Positions 1 through 11,290 of a DNA stretch of 64,000 nucleotides are shown in pieces (the first letter of the stretch is position 1; each line of letters begins with the position of its first letter). The position numbers and the translations under genes were made by a program. The DNA is from Platanthera guangdongensis (lineage: Eukaryota > Streptophyta > Magnoliopsida > Asparagales > Orchidaceae), in NCBI GenBank assembly GCA_039583875.1, contig CM077153.1, positions 70,440,482 through 70,504,481 of the forward strand, in the 5' to 3' direction. The notes beneath the pieces were generated by a model. That model did not search any database. It worked only from the letters and a program-made list of their open reading frames with translations, and was not told the origin of the DNA.

Positions 1-1
1 G

Positions 2-1348
2 AACAAGGCTAGGCTTGTTGCTCAAGGATATAGACAAGTGGAAGGAATTGACTATGATCAGACCTTTGCTCCAGTTGCCAGGATAGAAGCTATAAGTATT
101 GTTCTGGCCTATGCTGCATTCAAAAAGTTCACAGTTTATCAGATGGATGTCAAAAGTGAATTCTTAAATGGAGAACTTAAAGAAGAAGTCTATGTTGAAC
201 AACCTCTAGGTTTTATCTCTCCAACTCATCCCTCGTTTGTTTTCAAACTGCATAAGGCTCTCCATGGTTTAAGGCAAGCTACAAGAGCTTGGTATGAGAC
301 CTTAGCCAGCTTTATTTTAGGGCATGGTTTTTCTAAAGGCATGGTAGATAAAACCCTTTTTACAAAATTGCATCATGATAAAATTTTATTAGTACAAATA
401 TATGTAGATGATATTATATTTGGTTCTACTGATCCCAAATTGTGCAAGAAATTTTCTAATCTAATGCATTCCAAATTTGAGATGAGTAGCATGGGAGAGT
501 TATCTTATTTCCTTGGTCTCCAAGTGAAACAATCTCCTGATGGTATTTTCATTTCCCAATCTAAATATGCTAATGAGCTTATTAAGAAGTTTGGGATGAC
601 TGATGCATCTTCTATGAAGACTCCCATGGTTGCCAATGCTGTATTAGACATTGATGAACATGGAAAACCTGTTGATCAGACCAGGTATAGGGCTATTGTT
701 GGATCACTACTATATCTAACAGCAAGCAGACCAGATATCATGTTTGCTACATGTTTATGTACTAGGTTCCAGGTGAACCCTAAAGAATCCCATCTTATTT
801 TTATAAAAATGATTTTAAGATATATAAAGGGTTGTCATAATCTAGGACTATGGTATCCAACAGAGTCAGCATTTGAGTTTACTGGATTTTCAGATGCTGA
901 CTATGCTGGATGTAGAGTGCACAAAAAGAGCACTTCAGAAACTTGCCAGTTCTTAGGTGATAGACTTGTGTCCTGGTTTTGCAAGAAGCAAACCTCTATA
1001 TCAATATCTACTGCTGAAGCTGAATATATGGCTGCTGACAGTTGCTGTTCACAGATTTTGTGGATACAAAACCAACTCTTAGATTATGGTTTCAATATAA
1101 ATAATTCAACCATTTTCTGTGATAATACTAGTGCTATATCTATAACACATAATCCAATGCATCATTCTAAAACAAATCAAATTGATATAAGACATCATTT
1201 CATTAGAGATAATGTAGACAAAAAGAAAATTAATCTAGACTTTATCTCCACTGATTTTCAAAGAGCAGATATTTTCACCAAACCCCTTGATGAAAAGAAG
1301 CACCTGTTCTTCATGAATCGACTTGGAATGATCAATGTGAAGGATTAA
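2..1348 (+). CDS. Copia pol 3' end: reverse transcriptase and RNase H (partial)
   Basis: This is the C-terminal part of a Ty1/copia polyprotein and is open from the window edge to a TAA stop, with no internal stop in about 448 codons. Reverse transcriptase is recognised by the conserved start ([18 protein letters not shown]), by [15 protein letters not shown], and by the catalytic YVDD box coded at 401-412 (about residue 134 of the visible part). RNase H follows, with [19 protein letters not shown], the CDNTSAI block and the usual terminal DIFTKPL. In the family these domains copy the element RNA into cDNA in virus-like particles in the cytoplasm. Protease and integrase lie upstream of the window. 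The intact frame contrasts with the broken env-like ORF downstream. One substitution is notable: LRQATRAW where relatives have LKQAPRAW. Confidence 0.93.
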   Translation, partial: NKARLVAQGYRQVEGIDYDQTFAPVARIEAISIVLAYAAFKKFTVYQMDVKSEFLNGELKEEVYVEQPLGFISPTHPSFVFKLHKALHGLRQATRAWYETLASFILGHGFSKGMVDKTLFTKLHHDKILLVQIYVDDIIFGSTDPKLCKKFSNLMHSKFEMSSMGELSYFLGLQVKQSPDGIFISQSKYANELIKKFGMTDASSMKTPMVANAVLDIDEHGKPVDQTRYRAIVGSLLYLTASRPDIMFATCLCTRFQVNPKESHLIFIKMILRYIKGCHNLGLWYPTESAFEFTGFSDADYAGCRVHKKSTSETCQFLGDRLVSWFCKKQTSISISTAEAEYMAADSCCSQILWIQNQLLDYGFNINNSTIFCDNTSAISITHNPMHHSKTNQIDIRHHFIRDNVDKKKINLDFISTDFQRADIFTKPLDEKKHLFFMNRLGMINVKD

Positions 1349-1405
1349 TTTAATTTTTGTCTTCAGTTTTTGGATCTGTTCCTAAATCATTGAACGGAGA
1401 TCGAC
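1349..1405 (+). promoter_or_regulatory. Pol-env spacer of Cop-A, left part
   Basis: A short non-coding stretch after the pol stop. It ends in GAACGGAGATCGAC, a unit of the CGACGATC palindrome family that resumes at 6263, on the far side of the inserted solo LTR. The last five bases, TCGAC, are the target-site duplication. Confidence 0.7.
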
Positions 1406-4400
1406 TGTAAGACCCCATTTTTTTTTTAAACAACCTCCGGGGTCTTAGGCCCAGAACCACCGCTTTGCGGTGACACCTTCGCACCCGGGACGGTCATCAC
1501 TACAAAACGCCGATCCTGTCGGCCAAATCGATCACCATCGACAGAATGTATAATGAATGAAAGTGTAAGCATCCAAGTCCACAATAGTATAAAGGAGGAA
1601 ATCACATGACAAATAAATAGTCCACATCGCAAGAAAGTGAATATGGGCTTAAGCCCGGTACATGATAACCTCACTACAATTCACTCATAAAAGTAAAACT
1701 ACTAATACTCGGCTCCACTCACGGATCCGGATGCCTGTCCACCCGAGCTATACTGTCCCATCTCCATCTACACCGCACTCTGCTGGTGTTGCATCTCCTG
1801 GGGATATTCCCTGTCTCCCATCCAGAGCACCTAAAATACGGTGGTCAAACGACCGTCAGTCAAACTAGACTCAGTCAACAATCCCGCACCCCTCTACCCG
1901 TGGCTCCTACGCACCCGGCGGAAAGGAGTGAAAAGGAGGAACAAAAGTAGGGCGTAATCAAGCAGGTGACATCTACCCTAAGGAATAAAATAAAAAAGTA
2001 TGGTAGGGGTAGCACAATAATTAAACATGAGTAAACAAGTGTGTAACAAAAGTAAACAGTAAGGAGTAGCAAGTAAGTAAAAGCAGTAAGAAAAGTAAGT
2101 AAGAGCAACGAGAAATATAACCGTTGATTTATAGGGATTACCCCTATAGACCAAGGGGTCGTCTTGCAGGGCCTATCATATAAAACATCCCATACCATTT
2201 TATACGATAGGTGTTAGGGGTAAAATGCAATGATTATGCTATGACATATAAGTATGCTTTGGTATGCACATTCAAGTACAACTCACACATACGACTCTAT
2301 GCGCACAGACTTTTAGTTCCCCTTTTTGGAGTTAGCTAAACTCTCAGGAGCCTCTCGTCGTGGCCAACGGAGACAGTGGGTTGGGCCTCTCCACTCCTAG
2401 ACTAGTAATCACACTACCCCGTCTAGCCCCTCACATAAGTTTCCGTACTATTCCTAGCAAACCAGCTAGTATCCCCGAGTCAACGTACCGATGACGGTGT
2501 GATCGATCGTCCAATACCGAGGACCCACCACTGTTATGCACATGCAACCGTGATAGTTTGTATTTAATTATAGTACCGAGCCTCCAGCTCTTTAGACTAC
2601 CGAGCCTACTAGTTCACCATGTTCCCGAGCCCACGGCTCCCTAGACTAATCAAGTCTCCTTTCTCCAAGTCCTCGAGCATCCAGCTCCCCGTACTTCCAA
2701 ATCAATACCGAGTCCATTTAACTCACCAGTAAGCCCTTAGGCCATGGGCCTATGCTATCCTTTCAATACCAATTCATATCCCCACGTGTACAAGTGTGAG
2801 TGTAAGGTGAAACTATTATTAGGGTTACTCTTGCCCAAATTATTCCTAAGGTTTAAGTTAGCCCAGGACTGCCCAAGGTATTCCCCGTGAAGGGCTCTCG
2901 AAGGCACTAGGAACTATGATGGGATTACGCCTAAAGCTGCCTTTCGCAAGGCACTTAATATTATTGATTTCTACCCTTGATCAGATCTCTCATTTATTTA
3001 CCCAAACCAGCAACCTACTAAGGATTCAACTCTTCAATTTCATTACCCACTCTAGTTCAGTTTCCGTAGTTACTATATGCAGACCACCCTATACTATATG
3101 AGATGTATAAAAGAGGTACTCCGGATTGTCTTCCAAATCTCCTATAACATTTACCAGAGGTATAATATAACAAGTTTAGTCTAAAATCAGAGAATCATAA
3201 TTTTTCTAATTAATTTGATATTTATTGAATTTTCCCAAATGTTTGGCCATGGGCAATTTTGAACATGAACTATATGATCTACTCAAGTAATGGCCACCCA
3301 AAAATTGTGATCACTAAATAACAGTGATATATTACTAGATACTAATTTCCATAATTTTTCAGAGAATATTTGACCTCTAATTAATTTATCCAAAATAATT
3401 CCCTTAATCATATGTAAAGAAGGAAGTACCAAAATTACTCATTAGAAAATTATGTAAAAATTACAGAATCTTAATATGCTTCAAAAAAGATCATTGTATA
3501 AAAATCATAATTTTAGAGGCTTGCTAGACTCCAGAATAAATTAAATTATGTTTTCATGGAAAACACTACTTAATGAAGCAACCCTTAGAAATAGTCTTCC
3601 AAAAATCCCATAAAAATTCACAGAGCTTTAAACAAATTAGGAGTCCCTTGACTAAAGTTCATCAATTTCCAGCAAGTAGTTCCTTCATAATAAATTTCTA
3701 AGCAAATATTATAAATTACTAAATTGTTAATGAAGTATCCAAAATAAGAACCCTAAATTCATAACAAAAATCTCCAGAGCTTTTACAAACTTTAAACACT
3801 ACTCTACCCAAATTTTATGTGATTAGAAAGTGATTTGATAGCCTAATACTCCATATTAGGTTTGGTGCCCTAAACTAGGGTTAGGGTTTGGAGGGGGTTT
3901 CAGACTTTCAAATTCCTTAAATTTTTAACCAGAGGACTATACTAACTCTATGGTCCTCTCCACCAATCTTCAAGCCATTCCAAGGTCATTTGACCCCATG
4001 ACCTTCAAACACTAAAAATCCCCATCAAGGGACCTTCCCTAATGTTCTAGGGTTACCCTACTCTTAACCACCCCAAATTCCATTGGAGGGTGTTACATGC
4101 CATATAAAGTCAGTGGCCAAAATATCAGCCTCTGTTGAGGTGATTTGACCACTCAAAACCCAAAGGGGGTGTTTTGACCTAATTAACCATATAAGGGTCA
4201 AACTAGGGTTGGATAAAACCTACTCAAAACATCTCCAAAGGAGATGAAATTTTTACCAGAGCCCTAACATGCCCTCTAAGACCACCCACCCAACTTTTGG
4301 GGGATTTTGAGGTGTTTATGACACTTAATTAATTTATAATTGGTTTATTAAATTTTCACAAAAACTATAGAAATTTTTTTCGAAAAATTCTTTTTTTTCT

Positions 4401-6262
4401 AAAATCTAAGGGGAAGGCTATGAGGAGCCTATGTTCAAAATTTCAAAGCATTTGGATGAGTGGTTTGGTGTGAGCACTAATTCTAATGTCTAGTCATGCC
4501 TATGTATAGGTTGCACCAAAACGAGTGTTGTGGTCACACCAGAACTCTAAATTGAGTGAAATCAATTTTAAATTATACTAGACATCAAGTGCTACATTTT
4601 CTATGTTGACCACTTTTACAGTAGAGGCCTCTAAGTATTTTCAATAATTAAACCATCTACTGTTAATAATTTCCAAGAAATCAATTAATATTATTAAAAT
4701 ACTTGATCAAAACGGACGACATCCATTCATCCTCAACCTCCAGCCAAGGGACAAGATTGGCCCGACCTGGAGCCTCTTCCAGCTGACTTTTCGGCCACCC
4801 CTACCACCTCCCTGGCCGGCCATCACCACCACCACCTCTGTTGAGGTGGTGGCTAGCGTTTGGCGGCGACCATGCCGCCGGAGGCGGCGGTTTCCAGCGA
4901 ACTCTCACCACCATTTTTCATGGAATTTCAAGGAAAGTTTCTCTCCGATCTAGCTCGTTTGAGCCCGAATTCTCAACCTAAACAAGTCTAGATCTATCAC
5001 GCATAGAGAGGAGAAGGATTGAACCTCATTTGGAGCGTTTCCTTGCACCAGTCGCCGGCCGCCATTGCTCCTCCTCAAAGCTTTCGGTGCCATGGATTTT
5101 CCTCTTCCGAGAGCTCTAAGTGTTCAGGAAAATGGGAAATTCTACACCTCAGAGGTCTCTAAAGATGATAGAGGGGTCGGTTGGGTGGTGTGGGGGCTTT
5201 AATTCTCTTGGCCATGGTTGACCTCTTCACCTCCCCTCCCATGGCCGACCCTATGCATCCCCCTTCATTAAATGTCTCGAAAAACTACTGGAATCCCCTT
5301 TAATTCATCAGGGAAGATGAATGGGAGAATAATGGAGGGATACCAAGGTGTGTATCACCTTAATGGCCATGAATGGCCACTTCCTCTCTCCTCCAAATTG
5401 GGGGAAAAATGGAGCTCTCTCTCCTACTCACGACGATTCTGCCCAGAACCGCCGTGTCATGCCTGGTGACACGGCTGTGACACGAGCATGTATCATCCAA
5501 CAGGGGCGTGTCGGGCGGGCGTGTTCCCTTTTATTCGATGAAATGAGCTCGACGATCGTCGAAATGAGCTCGACGATCGTCGGGCTGACGACACGCCTGG
5601 CGACACGGGCGTGTCGGGGGCGTGTTCCCCCCTGTTCTACGAAATGAACTCGACGATCGTCGAGCCGAGCTCGACGAAATGAGCTCGATGATTGTCGGGC
5701 TGACGATACGCCTGGCGACACGGGCGTGTCGGGGGCGTGTTCCCCCCTGTTCTATGAAATGAACTCGACGATATGAGCTGAGCTTGACGAAATGAGCTTG
5801 ACGATCGTCGGGCTGACGACACGCCTGGCGACACGGGCATGTCGGGGGGCGTGTTCCCCCCTGTTCTACGAAATGAACTCGACGATTGTTGAGCTGAGGA
5901 CACGCCTGGTGACACGACGTGTATCATCCGACACGGGCATGTCGGGTGGGCGTGATCTCCTCTAGTCGACGAAATGAGCTCGACGATCGTCGAGCTGACG
6001 ACATGCCTGGAACCACGGGCGTGTCTAGGCCGACACGGGCGTGTTAGACCCGGAAGAGTTATTTTCAGGGAATTTGTGTGCTTGTCTTTTTATTCCTATA
6101 GGATCTGACGGTTCAGATCTCCCCTTGCTGATATAAGGCTGAGCTATAGGCAGACCAAGGTGATTTTCACCTTGGCCTTGTTCGCTTGGTCCCTTGGTCT
6201 TCCTAGGGTCTTGACATGACCAAAACCACTCTTGGGGGTCTAGTCGGAAATGGGATGTTACA
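1406..6262 (-). mobile_element. Gypsy solo LTR, Gyp-X family (TSD TCGAC)
   Basis: The 4857-bp insertion begins TGTAAGACCCC and ends GGGATGTTACA on the + strand, and is flanked by a perfect TCGAC duplication (1401-1405, 6263-6267). It has no gag, pol, PBS or PPT and no second LTR, so I call it a solo LTR left by LTR-LTR recombination. Its left third (the GGTCTTA...CCCAGAACC block, the GCCGATCCTGTCGGCC block) aligns by eye with the Gyp-X LTRs at 18784 and 59146. Minus orientation is inferred from Gyp-X, whose PBS and gag run on the minus strand. The interior is AT-rich at 3100-4700, has no credible ORF, and carries a palindromic array at 5440-6060. Confidence 0.88.
5440..6060. repeat. Palindromic array in the solo LTR (TCGACGATCGTCGA and ACACGGGCGTGT types)
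   Basis: Two dyad motifs alternate here. One is the perfect 14-bp palindrome TCGACGATCGTCGA and close variants; the other is based on GACACGGGCGTGTC, an inverted repeat with a 2-nt centre. Longer units containing both, plus a GGGCTGACGACACGCCTGGC segment, are repeated about four times. Short ORFs on both strands here are by-products of the repeat and are not annotated. Confidence 0.9.
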
Positions 6263-6613
6263 TCGACGATCTTCGAACTGATCTTGAGCTTAATCGTCGA
6301 CCTGAGTTTGACTCAGCTCTATGTGAAGACAAAAATCTTCGACCAGAGATCGACGACTTTGCTTCAGTAAATTAATCATCGAGCTATGCTCGACTATCAA
6401 TTTTCGACTGAGATCAGAGGCCAAAGATATTATTTGTTTATAAATTAATCTTTGACCTAAGATCGACGTTTTTGATTTTATCGTCGGACAGAGATCGTCT
6501 TTTCATATTCCAAAAACCTATATGTAGGTTTCTCTTCGATCTCTGTCCCGCGCTTTCATATTCTATTTTCCCTTTGCCCTTGATCTTTTCTCTCTTGAGT
6601 CTACAGATATTCC
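6263..6613 (+). promoter_or_regulatory. Pol-env spacer of Cop-A: dyad array, TATA-like box, acceptor-like site
   Basis: The segment between the solo LTR and the env-like ATG carries several CGACGATC/GATCGTCG half-sites and palindromes (6263-6500), the same motif as in the 3' LTR U3. A TATA-like CCTATATGTAGG lies near 6517, followed by a pyrimidine-rich leader ending TCTACAG, then 7 nt, then ATGGCG at 6614. This fits either an internal promoter or a 3' splice acceptor for the third ORF. The layout is seen in the sequence; the function is inferred. Confidence 0.5.
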
Positions 6614-9600
6614 ATGGCGATTTCTGCGGCGGTTCTTTCAGTGATGAAGTTCGACACGGGTTTTGACGTCGACTTCGAATCGATCAGTCACTGTGATCCT
6701 ATTTTTCAAGAAATGTTACAGTTATGTGATGATCAGGGCCTGAAGAAGTTCATGTCTACAAGGATCAAACTATCTGTTGCTGATATCAAAGAATGGGTTT
6801 ACTCTTCTTCAACAAATGACTCTTCAATGATCAGTTTCATTTCAGGATAGCAGGTGATTCTAAACCCTGAAATTCTTACCAAAATTTTTGAGTTGAAAAA
6901 TGGAACAGACGAGCTGGAGCAAGATAGTTCTGAGTATAGCAGGATGTTAATGGAGATGGGTCATACTGAGGGCATCCCATCTAAGCTCTTAAAGAAGAAT
7001 TTATCTGTTAGTTTTAAGTTCCTTGCTGATATTGTGGGAAAGGTACTGCTGGGTAAGCATTAGGCCCATGACAACATCAATAGGCAACAGTTTGTCGTTA
7101 TGTCCGCTCTAGTTAATAAGAAGTCCATAGATTGGGCTAGTTTGTTCTTTGATTTGATTAAGAGAAAGAACAGTAAGAAGGAAATTTGCTTAGGAAGGAT
7201 TTTGGGAATCTTCCTTCAGAAGAAAGCTCCAGAGCTACTGGTTTCCACAACCATAGCTATCAATGCACGCAAGAGGTTGGAATCCTCTCTGTTTGGGAAG
7301 TGGGAGAGGTCAATCCAAAAGCCCTCCAAGGCTGGAACTTCCTCCAATATATCTGAGGACACAAGGGCTGTAACAGCCACTCCTCACCCTAATGAAGAAG
7401 TTCCTCCTCCTCCTCCACCTCCAGCATCCCTAGTTTTCCCTCTTTCTTCACCTACTCAGTTACCATATACCATTCACACTGTTGAACCTCAAAACCTCCA
7501 CACCATGTCTTTTCATAATTTTGACCTACTCCACCTCACTCATCTCCTTCTCGTCAAAATGATTCACCCATCAACATTGAAGACTCAACACCACATTATC
7601 CACAAAATTCTTCAAGAAACTCCCCTATTCAGGATGACATCATGACTGATTTCACTCCTCCTCCATCTCATTATTCTGTCTCAACTCAGACTCCAACTGA
7701 GTTTCTTCATGATGATCCCTCTTTCCTCTCTCATCTTATGGAACTCCTCACTCCAACTCTTAAATACTTGATAGCAGAGGTTATTTCACCTCTTGCTCAA
7801 TCTATCTCCTCTCTTTCTGCCTCTCTATCTGCTTCCCTTTCTGCTTCCTCTGTCCCTTCTTCATCTAGGGTCCTGATTCCAGTTCTCACTGAAACCAGGC
7901 AGGGGGAGATGTCCAATAAAGATGCAGCAGGTTCAACCTCAGCAGAACTTCAAGCCCAGTCTCCTCCAGCAGTACAGGAAGAAGAAGTTTTTCAGAAATT
8001 TTGTGCAGATATAGTTCCTTATTCAGATTTGCTTATGTCAGATGAGGACACTGATGTGTCAATCCCTGACATTTCTAGTGGTTACTGCTTTATAAATCCC
8101 TCCATTGATTTATAATTTCTTTTGCATTCTTTCTCTATGTTTAGATCAGTTTGGATTTAAGTTGAGGACACTGATCCTTCCAAGGCCATGGTCTGTTATA
8201 CTAGAACCATGAGTCCTTTAGTTGTGAAACAACTCTTACAGATTTAGTCAGCTCCAATTTCTCCAATTTATACAGTTATTCAGTCAGTTACAGTTTGTAC
8301 AGATATGCCATCCCCTATGGTTGTTGAGCCTATACTTGTTACAGAAGATAAGGATGAGCTTGATGCTCTCTTAATTGCTGATGCACTACTTGATCTAGTG
8401 GCTTCAGGAAATCTGGCCTTAGCCCTAGAGACTTGTTTAATAAATCTCTGTGAGCCTTGTGCTCCTCTTGCTGAAATACATTCTATGGATATTGATCTAG
8501 TCCCAAGTCCCCTTGGACCATCCTATTCCATATATGATAGTCCTCTTCCCTCTCTGGATGATCTTATTGCTCTTGACATTCAGGAAGAAGCTAAAGAAAA
8601 GCTGCTAAACAGATTTATGATAAACAGCCGAAGGAAATAAATGACCTTTATGACAATCCTCCTGATTCATCTGATGATGATGAGATGATGATTCAGAGGA
8701 TGATAATTCTAAGAAAAAGAAAGTGTCAAAGAAAATAAAAGCTACTCCCAAGGCTTCTCCAAAGCCAAGCAATACTAATGATACTCCTTACTACATCTTG
8801 AAAGGGATTACTCCATACCCTGGCATGGAATGCTGAATGTGGTTATCTAAGAATGAACAGAAAGCCAGGAAGAAGAGCAGGAGATACTCACCTCCTCCTC
8901 AGAAGTTCAGAAGAGGTCTTCCTCCTCCTCCTGCTGGTGCTTTAGGAGCTGCTCCTCAAGCTTCTGATGCATCTTCCAAGCCTTCCTCTTTCTCTAGAAC
9001 ATATCAAAGGCAGGATAGATCTTCCAGATATCATTCCCAAGGAAGCAGTCAGCAACATAGAAATCAAAGTTCTACAGAGCAAGTAAAGGAAGTTATTTAT
9101 CAGAACCCCTCCTTCTCTCCACCTCAACAACAAGTTCTTCCCAAGGTTCAGAAGGCAGTTGCTTATCAGTCCAGAAGACATGATGAATCTCATAAGCCCA
9201 AAGGAAAGTATAGTGTGGCTGCTCCTCCAAGATCTCTCTATTCTCAAAGTGATGAACAGCACAGCACAACAAGCTTTCAGGCTCAATCCACTCAGTTCAA
9301 AGCAGTTACAATGTTGCCTCCTCAAGATGATCAGTCACCTATTAAACAGGAAGTTGATCCTAAATTTAGGATGGCCAGACTTCAAGAACTGATTGGTCTC
9401 TCTCAGATAAGAAAAGCTGTAGCAGAAGGAGAAGATCCATCTAGATTTTCCACCATGTCATCCTACAGAGAAAAAGACCTGGACAAACTCCAAGTTAGCA
9501 AGAAAGTCTTTAATCCAGCTGAATATATGGCATTGCATCCTGAAGCAGTTGTGCACAGGACTAGTGCTCAGACAACTCTTGGTGGACAAGACCTGATGAA

Positions 9601-9682
9601 TTCTAAGGAGAATATACCAGATCCATTCAGAAAGATAATCTGTTCTAAACCCTCCTCTGGTCCATCATCTGTTAAACTATAA
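6614..9682 (+). pseudogene. Env-like third ORF of Cop-A (decayed)
   Basis: This ORF region starts MAISAAVL and occupies the env-like position of SIRE elements. TAG stops fall in frame at 6848 and 7061, a probable frameshift near 7525 is followed by an open stretch to a TAA at 8113, and scattered open segments continue at 8305-8640 and 8837-9682. The N-terminal part contains a block (FLADIVGKVLL, then a stretch ending GRILGIFLQ) conserved in Cop-B and Cop-C. It is followed by a proline/serine-rich linker and a basic, Gln/Ser/Pro-rich C-terminal part. I see no signal peptide, transmembrane helix or fusion peptide, so 'env' rests on position only. Published SIRE-type elements have an ORF here whose function is unknown. 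The start is chosen because the same ATGGC context occurs in all three elements. It could instead be a nucleic-acid-binding or packaging protein. Confidence 0.75.
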
Positions 9683-9820
9683 TTTGTTTTTTAATGCTTA
9701 AATGATTATGTACAATGCATTGCTATAACATATCTGCTGATGTTATTTCATCCCTACAGATATTTATGGTCTTTGTATTTTTATTTTCTTTTCAGTTTTG
9801 TTTTTGAGTGACCTCACACA

Positions 9821-9833
9821 AATAGGGGGAGAT
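9821..9833 (+). other. Polypurine tract of Cop-A
   Basis: AATAGGGGGAGAT lies directly before the LTR start TGTTGGAACCC. It is the expected plus-strand primer and matches the tract of Cop-C (ATAGGGGGAGAT on the minus strand). Confidence 0.93.
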
Positions 9834-11290
9834 TGTTGGAACCCTTGTTTGGATTTATGCTAGGTTCACTCTTAAGATGTCTTGACCCCCATGTATAGCC
9901 TGGGTCCTTGTCTAGTCGTAGTTAGATCTTTTTAGGTCAGGTTTGTGTAGACCAGCATTGCAGTGGACTCAGACTTAGATTCAGAAAGATTTTGTGGATT
10001 ATCTATATCAGTTCGACTATAGTCGAACTCAGTTCAACGATCGTCGATCTCCCATCGACGATCTCAAAGTCCTCTACTCTGAACTGAGCTCGACGATCTA
10101 TGAGCTTAGGTCGACGATCTCGTGCTTCTCAGCAGTTATCTCAAATCTACAATAGTTGTTCTCAGGTCGACGATCTCTTAACCCAGTTCGACGATCTCTG
10201 AACTAAGCTCTACGATTTTATGCTGCCTTCATTTATCAGGTTTCTCAGATCGGTCAGAAGTATTTATTTTGGTTATGATAAATAATTTTAAGGCAAATAT
10301 ATTCTGATAATTAATGCTGATATTCTGAAGGCTAATAACCATATTTAATGAAACATTAATTATGGTATTCACAAAATATTCTGTAAAGACAGTTATGGAA
10401 GTGCATTTATGTTTGCCAGCCATTCTAGCCGTTGGGGCTCCCAAATTCTTGCAGAGAATTATGTACTGTCTTGGGAATTTAAATTCATGCCGCATGCCTT
10501 TCTGATTAAAACAGATAACTCAAAAAGAAAGAGTACAACAATAATCAGTCAGACAGTCAGTCACAAAGGAATTGTTTTTGTTCTCAAGGGCTCTTGCATT
10601 GCAAAAATAAGGAAGAAGAAGAATTTTCTGATCATACAATTCTCTCTAGTCTTCTTCTTTCCCCAGGCTTCAAAAATCTACAGAGAGCTCAAATCAATAT
10701 CAGTCTACAGATCTAAGAAATCTTTTTGGAAATTCAACATCAATCTGAAGACCTACACCCTGGAAAAAGCTTCCATCTTCCTGAATCTACTCAATATCTC
10801 AGGGGGAGCTTTGGCATCTTCAAATCCACAGTCTTCTCATTATATTTGAGAAAGAGAAGACTGTCATCTATTTTTCTTTAACCTCTCTTGTACAGGGCTA
10901 TTACTCCCTTCAAAAGTGAACTCCTTGGTGATAGGGCACCTGATAAAAAACCTATTGGTTTTTGGGCACCTGATCAAAAGCATGAAGGGTTTCTAGATCT
11001 ACCTGAAGCAGATCTTGTGGTGATAGGGCACCTGATCAATGACCTAAGTGGATTCCTACCAGGGTGGTAGAAGAGTGGATGTACCCAGATTTGGGGAACC
11101 ACTATAAAATTTCTTGCGTCGTCTGGTTGCCTTGTGTTTTCTTCTTGTATTGTGTTGTGATAGTTTTTTTGTACTTTTCCCTCTTTCATATAAGTATCAA
11201 TAGTTTAATTCCGCAATAAATTTAAACAAACTTTTTAATACTCTATTCACCCTCCTCTAGAGTAAATTTTATTTATCCCTCACTTTTACA
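9834..11290 (+). repeat. 3' LTR of Cop-A
   Basis: 1457 bp, from TGTTGGAACCC to CACTTTTACA. Its start and end align with the 5' LTR of Cop-B (43348-44826). A block at about 11073-11105 (GGATGTACCCAGA, GGGGAACCACTATA) is shared, in either orientation, with all copia LTRs in the window and probably lies near the transcript start or poly(A) region. U3 carries the CGACGATC array. Confidence 0.92.
10010..10215. repeat. U3 dyad array in Cop-A LTR
   Basis: Repeated units of the type GAACTGAGCTCGACGATCT, with AACGATCGTCGAT and TTCGACTATAGTCGAA palindromes. It is the LTR counterpart of the pol-env spacer array at 6263-6500. Confidence 0.85.

Larger units (their letters stand above)
1..11290 (+). mobile_element. 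Cop-A: SIRE-like Ty1/copia element, 3' part
   Basis: The window opens inside this element. In order it shows the end of pol (2-1348), a pol-env spacer (1349-1405 continuing at 6263-6613), an env-like pseudogene (6614-9682), a polypurine tract (9821-9833) and a 3' LTR (9834-11290). The spacer is interrupted by a gypsy solo LTR. An extra ORF after RNase H is the hallmark of the SIRE/Maximus lineage. The base after the LTR starts a gypsy LTR remnant, so Cop-A inserted into that LTR. Its TSD would be TTAGG (11291-11295), which cannot be confirmed because the 5' end is outside the window. Confidence 0.9.

Noticed and set aside
5348..5927. Overlapping 96-99 codon ORFs on both strands
   Set aside because: They read the dyad array of the solo LTR; their protein sequence is only the repeat.
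10409..10849. 146-codon ORF in the Cop-A LTR
   Set aside because: It lies wholly in the LTR, is not open in the Cop-B LTR, and has no recognisable domain.
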